This document shows positions 25,701 through 35,171 of a DNA stretch of 64,000 bases, piece by piece. Location of the stretch: positions 62,001 through 126,000 of the forward strand of contig CALUNU010000003.1 in the NCBI GenBank assembly GCA_944322095.1, written 5' to 3'. The stretch comes from an uncultured Alloprevotella sp. Its GTDB lineage: Bacteria > Bacteroidota > Bacteroidia > Bacteroidales > Bacteroidaceae. The number at the start of each line of letters is the position of its first letter. Positions within the stretch are counted from its first letter, which is position 1. Both the position numbers and the translations under genes were made by a program. Under the pieces are notes generated by a model. It had not been told where the DNA came from, did no database searches, and saw only the letters and a program-made list of their open reading frames with translations.

Positions 25701-25871
25701 ACGGCCGGACAGTCCTGCTCGAGCATTAAGAATTCGTCGTATGTTGTTGTACACCAGATTGATGGTGCGCTCGACTTCCGCAAAGGAGCTGCCGGAGCAT
25801 CCTATTCGTCTGCTTGGGAAACACCCGCAAAGGCCAAGGCTTTCATCAAGAAGTACGAAATTAGAAAGTAA
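22755..25871 (+). CDS. Large fasciclin (FAS1) domain lipoprotein, first gene of the SusCD operon
   Basis: 1038 residues from the ATG at 22755 (an in-frame GTG lies two codons upstream). The lipoprotein signal ends at Cys28 (LSYSC) and is followed at once by SDDYD, the acidic stretch that marks surface-exported lipoproteins in Bacteroidota. Four FAS1-like modules can be traced by their paired boxes (a hydrophobic (T/S)xFVPTDD-type strand and a later VHVxD/VxH(x)xD strand): about 35-265 (KTLFVANDDAYANF), 270-500 (GVIFAPSDAAIEQYF, LVYVINEVV), 505-725 (FSLFVPTDDGLS) and 745-1025 (YTVYIPTNDAVQAAI, SSYVVVHQIDGAL). FAS1 domains mediate adhesion. SusC starts 11 bp downstream. Ligand unknown. Confidence 0.9.
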   Translation: MKNRFSRMGNALLGAMCLLTTCGLSYSCSDDYDLDDTNPSFLGGSIYDELKSRGNFETTIKLIDDLDYADVMSKTGSKTLFVANDDAYANFFQTTTWTDGQGQPVRSYNQLSTNQKRLLLFNSMLNNAYVMEMMANTSGGGTNECLRQVTQAAATDSVGYWRWDQLPVNEYVATEGEDDYPDFWASYRQQSRGGIYMALDATQPMLTHFLEGQMRSKNISNDDIAFILGLPEGSWGNENRSYIYNAQVTEQDVTCLNGYFHVLDRVLQTPTNMAEVIRTNGKTKHFSRMLDRFSAPFYNANLTQQYQALHPSMSLNDSVFEKRYFAVRSQGGNQLSTTPDGEAMPGAYPYLAFDPGWNEYSASSTEAKEVDMGVIFAPSDAAIEQYFLQGSGVALLNRYAKELPVTLQNLDYNLDQLPLNIVRSLVNNLMKSSFNESVPSKYLTIMNDARDQMFPATSYPSVSDFKTKLVDTCLLANNGLVYVINEVVAPADYASVIAPVLTSQNAQVMRAVITADDNYVNGSQYNQAPLQKYFSTYLKSMQSHFSLFVPTDDGLSTYGYVNPMSLASGMAGQYNYLRFSFSNFTASDNQKRLPIEASAYSYNMETGPSESDVRIWRNESREAITSGRGDTKASLLEEMVDQHIVVQEDADVIGQSENAQRYYLSRSGAPIYIAKPSNATNGLGMEVKGGFQLMLDAQNSAAAYSSVVTEGYDQTGGSEEAYGNGMTYFLNRPMQPTMNTVFDVMSENEEYSDFYNLCLCGGTTTAPYDADLLNACGFRLNEEGNLMDDSDWYYERMKYQIFLTQGMISGSTSNNCYPPSGSAVVRFFNNYNYTVYIPTNDAVQAAINNGLPTWDDITNFVNSCERYEAGVTDDEGNDMEGIIIDENERAQAQAMVTELVNFLKYHFQDLSVFVDNVTSVGEDNGYDSYSTSCIDNELGSYLMLRVRQTPGTMTVLDNAGTTHNVTSLSNVVARDMNFNASVTAGQSCSSIKNSSYVVVHQIDGALDFRKGAAGASYSSAWETPAKAKAFIKKYEIRK

Positions 25872-25882
25872 ATAGTAATATC

Positions 25883-28800
25883 ATGAAAAATATAAAGTAT
25901 CTGTTGACGCTCGCTTTGTGCTTCTGTTGCGCCGTCGCATTTGCACAAAAGAGAATCTCGGGTCGCGTTTGGAGTAAAACCGACGGACCGATCATTATGG
26001 CAAATGTCGTCGAGTTGGACAACTCGGGACGTGCTATCACGTCTACGACGACAGATATCAACGGTAACTTCTCTATGACTGTCCGCAACACGAACAACCG
26101 CTTGCAGGTTTCGTATGTGGGATATGCAAAGTTCGTGGAGAAGATCGGAGCACGCACGTCGTTCAACATCCAGCTGAAAGACGTTACCTCTCTTTCTACG
26201 GCCGAAGTCCGCGTCACGCGTAAAGTGACGTCCAACGGTCTGACCATTCCAGAACGCGAAATTTCAATGGCCAGCCAGTCGTTGAACATGGACGAAATGG
26301 AAGGTCTTTCCTTCGAAACGGCCGGTGAGGCTTTGCAAGGTCAGATCGCAGGTCTTGACATCGTGATGAATTCGGGTAACCTTGGTGCCGGTACCAGCAT
26401 GCGTTTGCGTGGTGTTACTTCTATCAATGGTAGTCAGGAGCCTTTGATCGTTGTTAATGGCTATATCTTGGAGGATTACAGTGCAGATGAGCTCGACCTC
26501 ACCAACATGGAGGACGAAGAGCAGTTTGCCACCCTTTTGCAGGTGAGCCCTGAAGACATCCAGAGCATCAAGGTGTTAAAGGATGCTTCGGCTACGGCCA
26601 TCTGGGGTTCGCGTGGTTCTAACGGTGTTATCGAAATCACGACCCGTCGTGGTAGCCGCGGTAAGACGCGCGTCTCTTTTGGATATCGCTTCTCGGGCTC
26701 ATGGCAGCCGGAGGGCATGAAGATGCTCGATGGCGATGGCTACACCATGATGTTGAAGGAAGCCTACTTCAACCCCGGTCAGAACGACGTGGCTTCTGGC
26801 ATTGTTGAGCTCAGCTACATGCCTACGCACACGGCATACTATGCCAACTACAACAACAACACCGACTGGATCGACGAAGTAACCCAGTTTGGCCAGACGC
26901 ACAATTATAGTGTGGCTGTCTCGGGTGGTGGTGAGAAAGCTACCTTCCGTATCTCTGGTAACTACGACCACGAAGTGGGTACGATTATCAAGCAGAGCCT
27001 CGACCGTTTCTCAACTCGTTTGGCCTTGGACTACTATGTGTCCGACCGCATCAAGTTCTCCTCCGACTTCGGTTTGACTTATACGAAGAACAACAAGAAC
27101 TACGACGACTATCTTTTGGACAAGGCATATCAGGCCATGCCTAACATGGCCGTTTACCGCCAGGAGTATCGCGAGACGGCCGATGGCGTAGGTGAATATT
27201 ACAACACGGGAGAATATTATATAATGCCTCCCGCTGCCACCGCAGCCGGCTTGGTGGCCAACAACAGTGGTCGTTCTTCTTACTACCTGAGTGACATGGT
27301 TTCCAACGGTAACCCCGTGGCCATCGCGAATCAGGCATGGAGAAAATGGTCTACTTATACCATTACGCCTCAGTTCTCTTTGGAATATAAGCTCTTGGGT
27401 AAGGAAGACAAGGAGACGCAGCTCAACTACCGTGGTGAGGTTTATATGAACGCCTACACGGAGACGCGTAATTCCTACTATCCTTCTTCGTTGACTTCCA
27501 ACACGTGGGATCAAGGCATTGACCTGACGTCCAACTACGAATTCAAGAGCTTGCAGTTTACGACGCGCCACCAGCTCGTCTTTGCTCCTTACTTCTTGAA
27601 CGAGGATCATAGCTTGCAGGTGTTGGTACGTGGTGAGTTGGGAACGAATACGTCGAGCACGCAGTCGCTTTCTTCCTCCGGTATCAGCGGCGGTATCACC
27701 GATCCGACGGTGCCTGGCTACCTGACGGCCTCTACGACGTCTACCGGTAAGGGGCATACGCTGAGCGGTACGGGATCTATCCACTACGCTTTTGCACAGA
27801 AGTATATCATCGACTTTACGCTTCGTGCCGACGGTAGCACCAAGTTTGGTTCGGGTAGCAAGTGGGGCTTCTTCCCCGGTATCTCCGGTCGTTGGAACAT
27901 CAGTGATGAAGTTTTCTTCCAGCCTTTGAGAAAGGTCATCAGCATGTTGGCCTTCCGTCCGGGTTGGGGTATCACGGGTAACGCTTCTTTCCAGGAAGGT
28001 CTTATCTACAACAACTATTCTGCTATCGGCCAGTATAACGGAGTGCAAGCCATCGCACCTTCGAACCTGCGTCTTACGGAAATTCAGTGGGAGAAAACCA
28101 AGTCGTGGAACATGGGTTTCAACTTGAACTTCTTTGACGACTTGATTCAGTTCGATTTGAACATCTACAATAAGAATACGACTGACCTCTTGATGTCGGG
28201 TGTGCGCATACCGTCGTCTACGGGTTTCTCAACGTTGCCTTGGGCCAATGTCGGTTCTTTGGAGAACAAGGGTTGGGAGTTGTTCGTTAACACCCGTCCT
28301 GTCTTCAAGGTTGGTAAGTTCAGCATGAAGTTCCGCTTCAATGTGGCTCAGAACTTGGGTAAGATCACCTCGATGGATGCCAACGTGCTGGCCAGCATGA
28401 ACCCCGACTTCGACTATACAAACGAAAACTACATGAGCCGTGTGCAGATAGGCCATGCCCTGGGTAGCATCTACGGCTTCCGCTACAAGGGTGTGTATGC
28501 CTACGACTACGACCACAACGGCTATTTCCTCGATGAGAGCAAGAACGACTACGTGAACCCTGACGGCTCCACCAACACGGCTGCCGCTACGGGCAAGACA
28601 GCACCTATCGTTTATGACGCCAACGGCAACGTCGTGTACGACAAGGATGGCAACCCTCTGCCCATGATGTTCAACTATGGTGGCGTCAACTATCAGTTCC
28701 AGGGTGGTGACGTAATCTACGAGGATATCAACCACGACGGTCAGATCAACGAGCTTGATATCGTCTACTTAGGTAGTTCTAACCCGAAAGTGAACGGAGG

Positions 28801-29281
28801 TTTTGGTATCGACATCTCTTACGGACGTTGGGAGCTGAAAACCAATTTCAACTTCCGTATTGGTAACAAGATTATCAACATGGCCCGTATGAAGGCTGAG
28901 GATATGAGAACCAACAAGAACCAGAGCGCTGCTGTGGCTCACCGTTGGAGAAAGAACGGTCAGGTAACGGAAATTCCGCGCGCCATGAATGCTTCTGTCG
29001 GTACGTCGTACAATGCTTTGAGCAGCGACCGCTATGTAGAGCCCGGCGATTTTCTTCGTTTCAACTACTTGCAGCTGGCTTACAGCTTCGATCCTGCCAA
29101 GTTGAAGAAGTATGGCATTTCGCAGCTCCGTTTCTCTCTTACGGGTAACAACCTGTTCTGCTGGTCGAAGTACTCCGGTGTCGACCCCGAGAAGTCGGCT
29201 TCGGGTTATAGCCCCTGCATCGATAATTCGCAGACACCGCGTACGCGTTCGTTTACGTTTAGCTTTAACATCGGTTTCTAA
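25883..29281 (+). CDS. SusC-type TonB-dependent outer membrane transporter, first copy
   Basis: 1132 residues. Signal peptide (cleaved near AFA-QKR), then a carboxypeptidase-regulatory-like beta domain (about 24-105; ISGRVWSKTDGPIIMANVVE and YVGYAKF), a plug domain (about 130-250) with LRGVTSINGSQEPLIVVNGY and the SusC signature VLKDASATAIWGSRGSNGVI, and a beta-barrel ending in an aromatic residue (SFNIGF), as needed for outer-membrane assembly. With the SusD-like lid encoded 11 bp downstream it should import a large solute using TonB energy. Codon choice favours CGT, GGT and AAG more than the flanking genes do, as in highly expressed genes. Substrate unknown; no glycosidase genes are near. 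Confidence 0.95.
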   Translation: MKNIKYLLTLALCFCCAVAFAQKRISGRVWSKTDGPIIMANVVELDNSGRAITSTTTDINGNFSMTVRNTNNRLQVSYVGYAKFVEKIGARTSFNIQLKDVTSLSTAEVRVTRKVTSNGLTIPEREISMASQSLNMDEMEGLSFETAGEALQGQIAGLDIVMNSGNLGAGTSMRLRGVTSINGSQEPLIVVNGYILEDYSADELDLTNMEDEEQFATLLQVSPEDIQSIKVLKDASATAIWGSRGSNGVIEITTRRGSRGKTRVSFGYRFSGSWQPEGMKMLDGDGYTMMLKEAYFNPGQNDVASGIVELSYMPTHTAYYANYNNNTDWIDEVTQFGQTHNYSVAVSGGGEKATFRISGNYDHEVGTIIKQSLDRFSTRLALDYYVSDRIKFSSDFGLTYTKNNKNYDDYLLDKAYQAMPNMAVYRQEYRETADGVGEYYNTGEYYIMPPAATAAGLVANNSGRSSYYLSDMVSNGNPVAIANQAWRKWSTYTITPQFSLEYKLLGKEDKETQLNYRGEVYMNAYTETRNSYYPSSLTSNTWDQGIDLTSNYEFKSLQFTTRHQLVFAPYFLNEDHSLQVLVRGELGTNTSSTQSLSSSGISGGITDPTVPGYLTASTTSTGKGHTLSGTGSIHYAFAQKYIIDFTLRADGSTKFGSGSKWGFFPGISGRWNISDEVFFQPLRKVISMLAFRPGWGITGNASFQEGLIYNNYSAIGQYNGVQAIAPSNLRLTEIQWEKTKSWNMGFNLNFFDDLIQFDLNIYNKNTTDLLMSGVRIPSSTGFSTLPWANVGSLENKGWELFVNTRPVFKVGKFSMKFRFNVAQNLGKITSMDANVLASMNPDFDYTNENYMSRVQIGHALGSIYGFRYKGVYAYDYDHNGYFLDESKNDYVNPDGSTNTAAATGKTAPIVYDANGNVVYDKDGNPLPMMFNYGGVNYQFQGGDVIYEDINHDGQINELDIVYLGSSNPKVNGGFGIDISYGRWELKTNFNFRIGNKIINMARMKAEDMRTNKNQSAAVAHRWRKNGQVTEIPRAMNASVGTSYNALSSDRYVEPGDFLRFNYLQLAYSFDPAKLKKYGISQLRFSLTGNNLFCWSKYSGVDPEKSASGYSPCIDNSQTPRTRSFTFSFNIGF

Positions 29282-29292
29282 GACGCATAGCA

Positions 29293-31164
29293 ATGAAAAG
29301 GAAAAATATATATGCCAAAGTAGCTTTGTCGGGCGTGCTGGCCTTGTCTCTCGGCATGACTTCCTGTGAGGACTTCCTGACGGTGTATCCTACCAATCAG
29401 ATCCCCGAGGAGCAATTCTTCCAGGACAAGAACGACTTGGACAATGTCCGTGCAGCAGCTTATTTCCAGATGACAAACTTTACTAATAAGATTTTGATAT
29501 GGGGTGAGGCACGTTCGGACAACTTCAGCCTCCGCGACGTGAATGAGTCGTATGAGCGCTTGAAGAATGGTGTGCTACAACCCACTGAGGATATGTTCGA
29601 TTGGGCTCCTCTCTATACAGGCATCAACTACTGCAACAAGGTGCTGGAAGAGGGGCAGCGCATGATCGATGAGAACGTCGATCCGAGCTTCCGTGATGGC
29701 GACTGGCAGCCCATCAAGGCCGAAATGACAGCCCTTCGTGCTCTGTATTATTTCTACTTGGTACGTGCCTATCGTGACGTACCTTACGTGACCTATTCTA
29801 TCAGTACGGACGCGCAGGCTATGCGCGAAGGTCGTACGCGCGCTGTTGCAGGTGCTGCCATTCTTGGCGACTTGATACAGCAGTTGGAGGATGTCAAGGA
29901 TGTGGCTGCTACCAACTTTGGTTCTACGTCAGAGAACAAGGGTCGCTTCACCAAGTTGGGAGTACGTGCTCTTTTGGCTGACATGTATCTTTGGAGAGGC
30001 TGTCTGTTGAAAAATTATCAAGATAAGGGAGGCTTGGATGCTAACCTTACGGATATTATTTCCGAGGACAGCACGACGGTGACCACTGCCGATGGCGTGT
30101 TGGTCGACAAGGCTTACACCGATAACCTCAGCACGGAGTGCTTCCAAATGGCGGCAGAGCGTGCGCAGGATGTCATAACCTCTTTGAAGGCAGATTACGA
30201 CGAGGAATTGGAGAATTCGTTTGGAACATCGCAGTTGGAGCGCGAACAGCCCTATCCCTTGACGCGCATGCCAGATTATAGTACGACTTCTGTATCGGAT
30301 GTGGTGTATTCGACCATTTGGGGCAGTAAGAACTCTACCGAAAGTATTTTCGAGCTGCAATACGATGGAACCAATTTGGTGAATTCTACGGTCAACAACT
30401 TCTTGAGCAATTATGCAAATGGAGCATTGAACGCCGGTACGTTTACAGCTAATTCCAATTTGATTGGTAGTGCCAATTCTATCAACCCGTCCAAAGGCTT
30501 TGGCCAGACTGATATTCGTCTGTTGGAGTCGGTACAGTTCCAGTCTATGTCGCAGTCGTCCTTCTTTATCATGAAGAACACCGCGACAAGCCTTACCATT
30601 GCAGACTTGGAGGACATGACCGAGGGTTACTCGGGTACGCCCAACTACCGTAGCTCTGCATCTTCTAATGCAAACTGGCCTGTTTATCGTCTGACGGATG
30701 TCATGTTGATTAAGGCCGAGGCTTTAGCACGTTCCAATACGAATTTGCAGGAAGGTTTCAGTTTGGTAAACGAGATTTTTGCACGCTGTAACCCGGCACT
30801 TGGTAGCTCTGTCAACACCGAGAACGACTACGTGGACAATGCAGATTTGCAGTGCGATCGTTTAAATGATAATTATTATTCAGGGAAGAGCGCTAACGAT
30901 TTGTTGACCCTGGTTTATAATGAACGTCAGCTTGAATTCTTTGCTGAGGGTAAGCGATGGTTCGATTTGGTTCGCCAGGCAGAGGCCGACAATTCTACGG
31001 AGACTGCCTTGGAATGGATGGCTGCATCTACTTCTTTGCAGAACCGTTTGCGCACACTGTACTCCATGTACAATCCTATTTATTATCGCGAGCTGGATGC
31101 CAATGGGGTAGAAAATGGAGGCTACTTGCACCAGAACCCTGCTTGGGAGAAGTATAGCAATTAA
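29293..31164 (+). CDS. SusD-like outer membrane lipoprotein (RagB/SusD family), first copy
   Basis: 623 residues. Lipoprotein signal with Cys25 (GMTSC), followed by EDFLTVYPTNQIPEEQFFQDKNDL, the usual SusD start. A TPR-like helical N-terminal half carries the ALRALYYFYLVRAYRDVPYVT segment, and the C-terminal half has YRLTDVMLIKAEALAR and VYNERQLEFFAEGKRWFDLVRQ, both strong SusD signatures. It forms the hinged lid over the SusC barrel encoded just upstream. A FAS1 lipoprotein gene follows after 17 bp. Confidence 0.95.
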   Translation: MKRKNIYAKVALSGVLALSLGMTSCEDFLTVYPTNQIPEEQFFQDKNDLDNVRAAAYFQMTNFTNKILIWGEARSDNFSLRDVNESYERLKNGVLQPTEDMFDWAPLYTGINYCNKVLEEGQRMIDENVDPSFRDGDWQPIKAEMTALRALYYFYLVRAYRDVPYVTYSISTDAQAMREGRTRAVAGAAILGDLIQQLEDVKDVAATNFGSTSENKGRFTKLGVRALLADMYLWRGCLLKNYQDKGGLDANLTDIISEDSTTVTTADGVLVDKAYTDNLSTECFQMAAERAQDVITSLKADYDEELENSFGTSQLEREQPYPLTRMPDYSTTSVSDVVYSTIWGSKNSTESIFELQYDGTNLVNSTVNNFLSNYANGALNAGTFTANSNLIGSANSINPSKGFGQTDIRLLESVQFQSMSQSSFFIMKNTATSLTIADLEDMTEGYSGTPNYRSSASSNANWPVYRLTDVMLIKAEALARSNTNLQEGFSLVNEIFARCNPALGSSVNTENDYVDNADLQCDRLNDNYYSGKSANDLLTLVYNERQLEFFAEGKRWFDLVRQAEADNSTETALEWMAASTSLQNRLRTLYSMYNPIYYRELDANGVENGGYLHQNPAWEKYSN

Positions 31165-31181
31165 TTAATTGTTCATTTTCA

Positions 31182-33320
31182 ATGGAAAAGAGATATATGT
31201 CAATCAAACGACTTACAGGAAGCTTGGCTCTTGCTGTGTTGTCTGTTTCCACGCTCACGCTGACAGGGTGCAAGGAGACGATTGACTCTTCTAATTTTGC
31301 CATCGCTGATGAGCCTACGGTCTTCGATTATCTGAGCGATGAAGATCGCTTCTCCGATATTGTAGCCGTTTTCGAACGAGTGAACTTGGTGGAAGTTCCC
31401 GAAGGGTCCAATTTCACCTCCTCTTCCATAGCGAATACGTTGCAAACGCGTGGAAATTATACCTGTTTCATTCCTACAAACGAGGCAGTAGAGGAGTATG
31501 TGAGCAGTCTGACAGGTGGCGCGTCGACCGACGTAAATCAGTTGACAGAAGAGCAGGCCACAAACTTGGCTAAAAACTGCATCATTGACAACGGAGATAA
31601 TCCTGCTTACGAAAGCCCAGATTTTCCCACGGATGGTTCCTTTGCCATTTCCAATATGAACGACCGTGTTCTTACGTGTGAGGAAATCAGTGTTGATGAG
31701 TCGGGTGCAACTTTGACCGAATCCTACTACTTGATAAATGGTGAGGCACGGGTGACGGAGACCGATCATGAAGTAAGCAACGGGATGGTTCATGTGGTGG
31801 ATAAAGTGATTGCTCCCTCTTCTGATAATGTGGCGGATATGATTAAGGCGGCAGACAATATGCACCTTTTCTCCTATTTGCTTACGTTGACGGGCTGGGA
31901 TGTCAAGATGACGAATTATCGTGATGAGGATTATGAGGCTCAGGATAAGGATGAGACAATGAACTTGGCGAATGTGGGCGATGTCACGGTTCAGCAAAGA
32001 CGAAATTATGGTTATACAGCTTTTGTGGAAACCGATGATGTCTACGAATCCGAGTGGGGCCTGAACATTCAATATAATGAGGCGACGGGTTCCATTGAGA
32101 ACTGGGCTGAAATTGAACCTCAGATCATTCAGAAGGTAACTGCTGTGTATGGCGAGCAGGACGCAGATGATTATACGTCTGAGGACAATGCGCTCAATCG
32201 CTTTGTGGCTTATCACCTTGTAGAAGGTGGTATCCGTCCGGGTGGTTTCGTTCATCACTTGAACGAGTATAACTATCGCTATGGTAGCGACATTCAGAAT
32301 CCGAGTACGAATTACACGGTGGATGTATGGGACTACTATACGACAATGGGTTCGCACAGAGGACTTATGAAGATAGTACAGAGTGCGTTCGAAAGCGATT
32401 ACCCGTTTTATATCAACCGGGTCTGCGAGTATGATAACGACCGTTATCAGCAGCAGAGCGTCGTCAATCGAGGCGTGAAATTAAGCTTGACAAATGGCAA
32501 TAACGATAACAATGCCTTGAACGGCTTTTACTATCCGATCGATGCAGTTTTACTGTATGATGACGCGGTGCGGACTGATTTGGCTAACGAACGTATTCGT
32601 GTCGATTTGACGACGATGCTGCCCGAATTGGCCTCTAATAATATTCGCGGCGGTGCCTACCGTGCTTTCCCCACTGGTTACTTCTCGAATATTACCAACG
32701 AATCGAGTAGTACGGAGATCTTTTATTTGAATGTGGCATACAATCCGCGTGGCACACGCAATTGGAAAGACGCGCAGGGTGATGAATTCATCTTTAGCGG
32801 TGTTTACGATTTCGTGTTGAAGTTGCCCCCGGTACCAGCTGACGGCTTATACGAAATTCGTATGGGACTTTCGAACAATAACCTCCGTGGTATGGCTCAG
32901 ATTTATTTTGGCGACGATCCCAACAACCTGTTGCCTGCCGGCCTTCCTGTCGACATGCGTCAAGAGTTTGATAATGGTCAGAATCCAGGAATACCTTGGG
33001 TCGCAGATTCCGAGACGGATGAAGTTATCAACCGTGAGAACGACAAGAACCTGCGCAATCAAGGCTACATGAAGGGGCCGAAATACTATATGATGTGTGA
33101 CGGACTGGGGCCTGAGGGCCAAACGATAAGAGAGGCTACCGATCCCGATCAACCCGCTTTGCGGCGCATCATCACTACCGAGAATATGCGGGCCGACAGA
33201 ACCTATTACTTGCGTTTCAAGTCGGCGCTCGATTCCCGAGACGCTCAGTTCTTTGTCGATTATTTCGAGTTGGTCAACTCGTCTGTATATAATGGTTCAG
33301 AGGCAGAAGACGTCTGGTAA
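31182..33320 (+). CDS. Fasciclin (FAS1) domain lipoprotein, second in the operon
   Basis: 712 residues from the ATG at 31182; a second ATG at 31197 (707 residues) would also leave a complete signal. Lipobox TLTGC (Cys30 by the first start), followed by KETID. The first FAS1 module is clear at about 45-215: VFDYLSDEDRFSDIVAVFE, YTCFIPTNEAVEEYV and GMVHVVDKVIAP. A second, looser module follows (DNMHLFSYLLTLTGWDVK to about 470). The last ~240 residues look like a beta-sandwich (FYLNVAYNPRG, YEIRMGLSNNNLRGMAQIYF, RTYYLRFKSALDSRDAQFFVDYFELV), reminiscent of carbohydrate-binding or adhesion folds, but I recognise no named family. Cotranscribed with SusD before it and another FAS1 gene after it. Confidence 0.88.
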   Translation: MEKRYMSIKRLTGSLALAVLSVSTLTLTGCKETIDSSNFAIADEPTVFDYLSDEDRFSDIVAVFERVNLVEVPEGSNFTSSSIANTLQTRGNYTCFIPTNEAVEEYVSSLTGGASTDVNQLTEEQATNLAKNCIIDNGDNPAYESPDFPTDGSFAISNMNDRVLTCEEISVDESGATLTESYYLINGEARVTETDHEVSNGMVHVVDKVIAPSSDNVADMIKAADNMHLFSYLLTLTGWDVKMTNYRDEDYEAQDKDETMNLANVGDVTVQQRRNYGYTAFVETDDVYESEWGLNIQYNEATGSIENWAEIEPQIIQKVTAVYGEQDADDYTSEDNALNRFVAYHLVEGGIRPGGFVHHLNEYNYRYGSDIQNPSTNYTVDVWDYYTTMGSHRGLMKIVQSAFESDYPFYINRVCEYDNDRYQQQSVVNRGVKLSLTNGNNDNNALNGFYYPIDAVLLYDDAVRTDLANERIRVDLTTMLPELASNNIRGGAYRAFPTGYFSNITNESSSTEIFYLNVAYNPRGTRNWKDAQGDEFIFSGVYDFVLKLPPVPADGLYEIRMGLSNNNLRGMAQIYFGDDPNNLLPAGLPVDMRQEFDNGQNPGIPWVADSETDEVINRENDKNLRNQGYMKGPKYYMMCDGLGPEGQTIREATDPDQPALRRIITTENMRADRTYYLRFKSALDSRDAQFFVDYFELVNSSVYNGSEAEDVW

Positions 33321-33341
33321 TAACATCAAAAAATCTCAACA

Positions 33342-35144
33342 ATGAAAGGTCTTAATAACATATTAGTAAAAGGTGGCTTTTGGGGAGTTGCGGCACTCTT
33401 TGGGGTGACGGCATGCTCTGATGACCATTTTGACATCCAGACGGCCGGGCCCGTAGGCTCGAAGACGATCTGGCAAAATATCGAGGAGCAGCCGCAGCTC
33501 GACTCTTTGGCCATGATTTTGAGTCGTACGGTCGTAATGAAAGATGAGAACGACCAAAAGTCTGTCCTGACTTATGCTGAACTGCTCAATCAGTCGCAAT
33601 CGTTCACGGTATTTGCACCTCTTAATGGAACGTACAATGCCAAGCAATATATTGACTTGCTGAACGAAGCTGATAACTTGATGGCTTCCGGAACGGAGGA
33701 AGGTAAAGCGCAGGCTTTGGCTTTAAGGTATACGGTAAGCAACCAGTTTGCAGGTAATCATATTGCACGGTTCAATTATGAATCGAACCAGAGTGCTCAG
33801 GATGTTCGCATGCTCAACTCGAAGCTTTGCGAGTTTAACGCAGGCGATAAACTCTTCAATGGAGTATCGTTGAGTTCCGATGAATACAATGCTTCAAACG
33901 GAACGATGCATGTGCTGAATGGCCAGTCGCCTTTCAGAAACAACATTTACGACTTCATGGAGAACGACTCGCGTTTCTCAGATATCTACGCTTATCTGTC
34001 TGATCCGCTTATCGAGACGCGAGAGTTTAGTGAGTCACAGAGTACACAGGGAGCCATGAACGAAAATGGTGAAATGATTTATGTTGACTCTGTTTACGTA
34101 ACCCATAACGAAGTATTGGACTACTGCGGTGCACTCATCAGCAACGAAGACAGTCTGTACATCGCCATGATTCCTACAAATGAGGCTTGGAAGGAGGCCA
34201 TTGAGACTTTGAAGCCTTATTTGAACTATGCCGACGAGTATGGGTATGATACCCAGAATCGAGTTGTAAACAATAGCTACTTCGGTCAGACGCAAACATT
34301 CACGCAAGAAGAGCGTGACTCCTTGTTTGAGTATAATGCAAAAATGATGTTGGCTCAGAGCATGTTTGTTAACCCGTCGACGTTTGACGGTATCGACACG
34401 TCTGATTCGGCTGCCGTCATCAGTCATGCTTTGTCTGCCGACTCGCTGATTGCAACAAACTATGTGATATACTACAACCCGACGCCGGGGCAGCAGAATC
34501 CGATATTCAACCCGGCTGTGCCTACACGCGCATCTAATGGGTATATTTTCCCGTTGGAACATTTCAAGACCGATCCGCGCTATGTATGGATGACTGAGAC
34601 AGAATTCTCTCCGTCGGGATCGTATATGTTCGGTCAGAACTTGGCCAACTATTCAACGATCACCTTGACCGACGCCAATCGTAATACGGAGATCGAAGGT
34701 GCTGAGGATGTCGACTATATTGTACGCTTTGAGAAGTCGGGTTCCATGAGTTTGTATTTCCGCATGCCGTCCAATTTGTTGAGTGGAGAGTATAAGATCA
34801 GTGCTGTGATGGCGCCGTCTGCTATCTTGCTCAATTATGCCGAGAGTGAGGAAGCTCAGGATGAGGAAATCGAGTTCGATGCAACGATTGAAACCGATTA
34901 CAACCAGACGATGGGGCAAAGAGTTACAGGATTGACGGTTTCGCCCGAAAAGGTGGATACAGTTGTGCTGTGGGAAAACTTTAAGTTTGAAAGAGCTTAC
35001 TACGGACTGCCTGAGGAGGTCTCTTCTTTCCCCGTTTTGCGCCTGTCCTTGAGCCCGAGATACAGAAATTGTAATGCATTGAACATCATTCAGTTTATCA
35101 TTGAGCCGGCTCGTCCTAACGAAGATACGACTGAAGGAGAGTAA
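33342..35144 (+). CDS. Fasciclin (FAS1) domain lipoprotein, third in the operon
   Basis: 600 residues. Lipobox GVTAC at Cys25, followed by SDDHFD, again an acidic surface-export-like stretch. FAS1 module one spans about 45-200 (SLAMILSRTVVMKDENDQKS, SFTVFAPLNGTYNAKQY, NGTMHVLNG) and module two about 205-420 (NNIYDFMENDSRFSDIYAYL, LYIAMIPTNEAWKEAIE, then a long insertion). The C-terminal ~180 residues resemble the end of the preceding lipoprotein in layout (SMSLYFRMPSNLLSGEYKIS and LRLSLSPRYRNCNALNIIQF), suggesting the two genes arose by duplication. Function as surface adhesin or ligand-binding accessory protein is inferred from the domains and operon. Confidence 0.87.
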   Translation: MKGLNNILVKGGFWGVAALFGVTACSDDHFDIQTAGPVGSKTIWQNIEEQPQLDSLAMILSRTVVMKDENDQKSVLTYAELLNQSQSFTVFAPLNGTYNAKQYIDLLNEADNLMASGTEEGKAQALALRYTVSNQFAGNHIARFNYESNQSAQDVRMLNSKLCEFNAGDKLFNGVSLSSDEYNASNGTMHVLNGQSPFRNNIYDFMENDSRFSDIYAYLSDPLIETREFSESQSTQGAMNENGEMIYVDSVYVTHNEVLDYCGALISNEDSLYIAMIPTNEAWKEAIETLKPYLNYADEYGYDTQNRVVNNSYFGQTQTFTQEERDSLFEYNAKMMLAQSMFVNPSTFDGIDTSDSAAVISHALSADSLIATNYVIYYNPTPGQQNPIFNPAVPTRASNGYIFPLEHFKTDPRYVWMTETEFSPSGSYMFGQNLANYSTITLTDANRNTEIEGAEDVDYIVRFEKSGSMSLYFRMPSNLLSGEYKISAVMAPSAILLNYAESEEAQDEEIEFDATIETDYNQTMGQRVTGLTVSPEKVDTVVLWENFKFERAYYGLPEEVSSFPVLRLSLSPRYRNCNALNIIQFIIEPARPNEDTTEGE

Positions 35145-35171
35145 ACACTGTTAATCTTAAAACTGAAAGCA

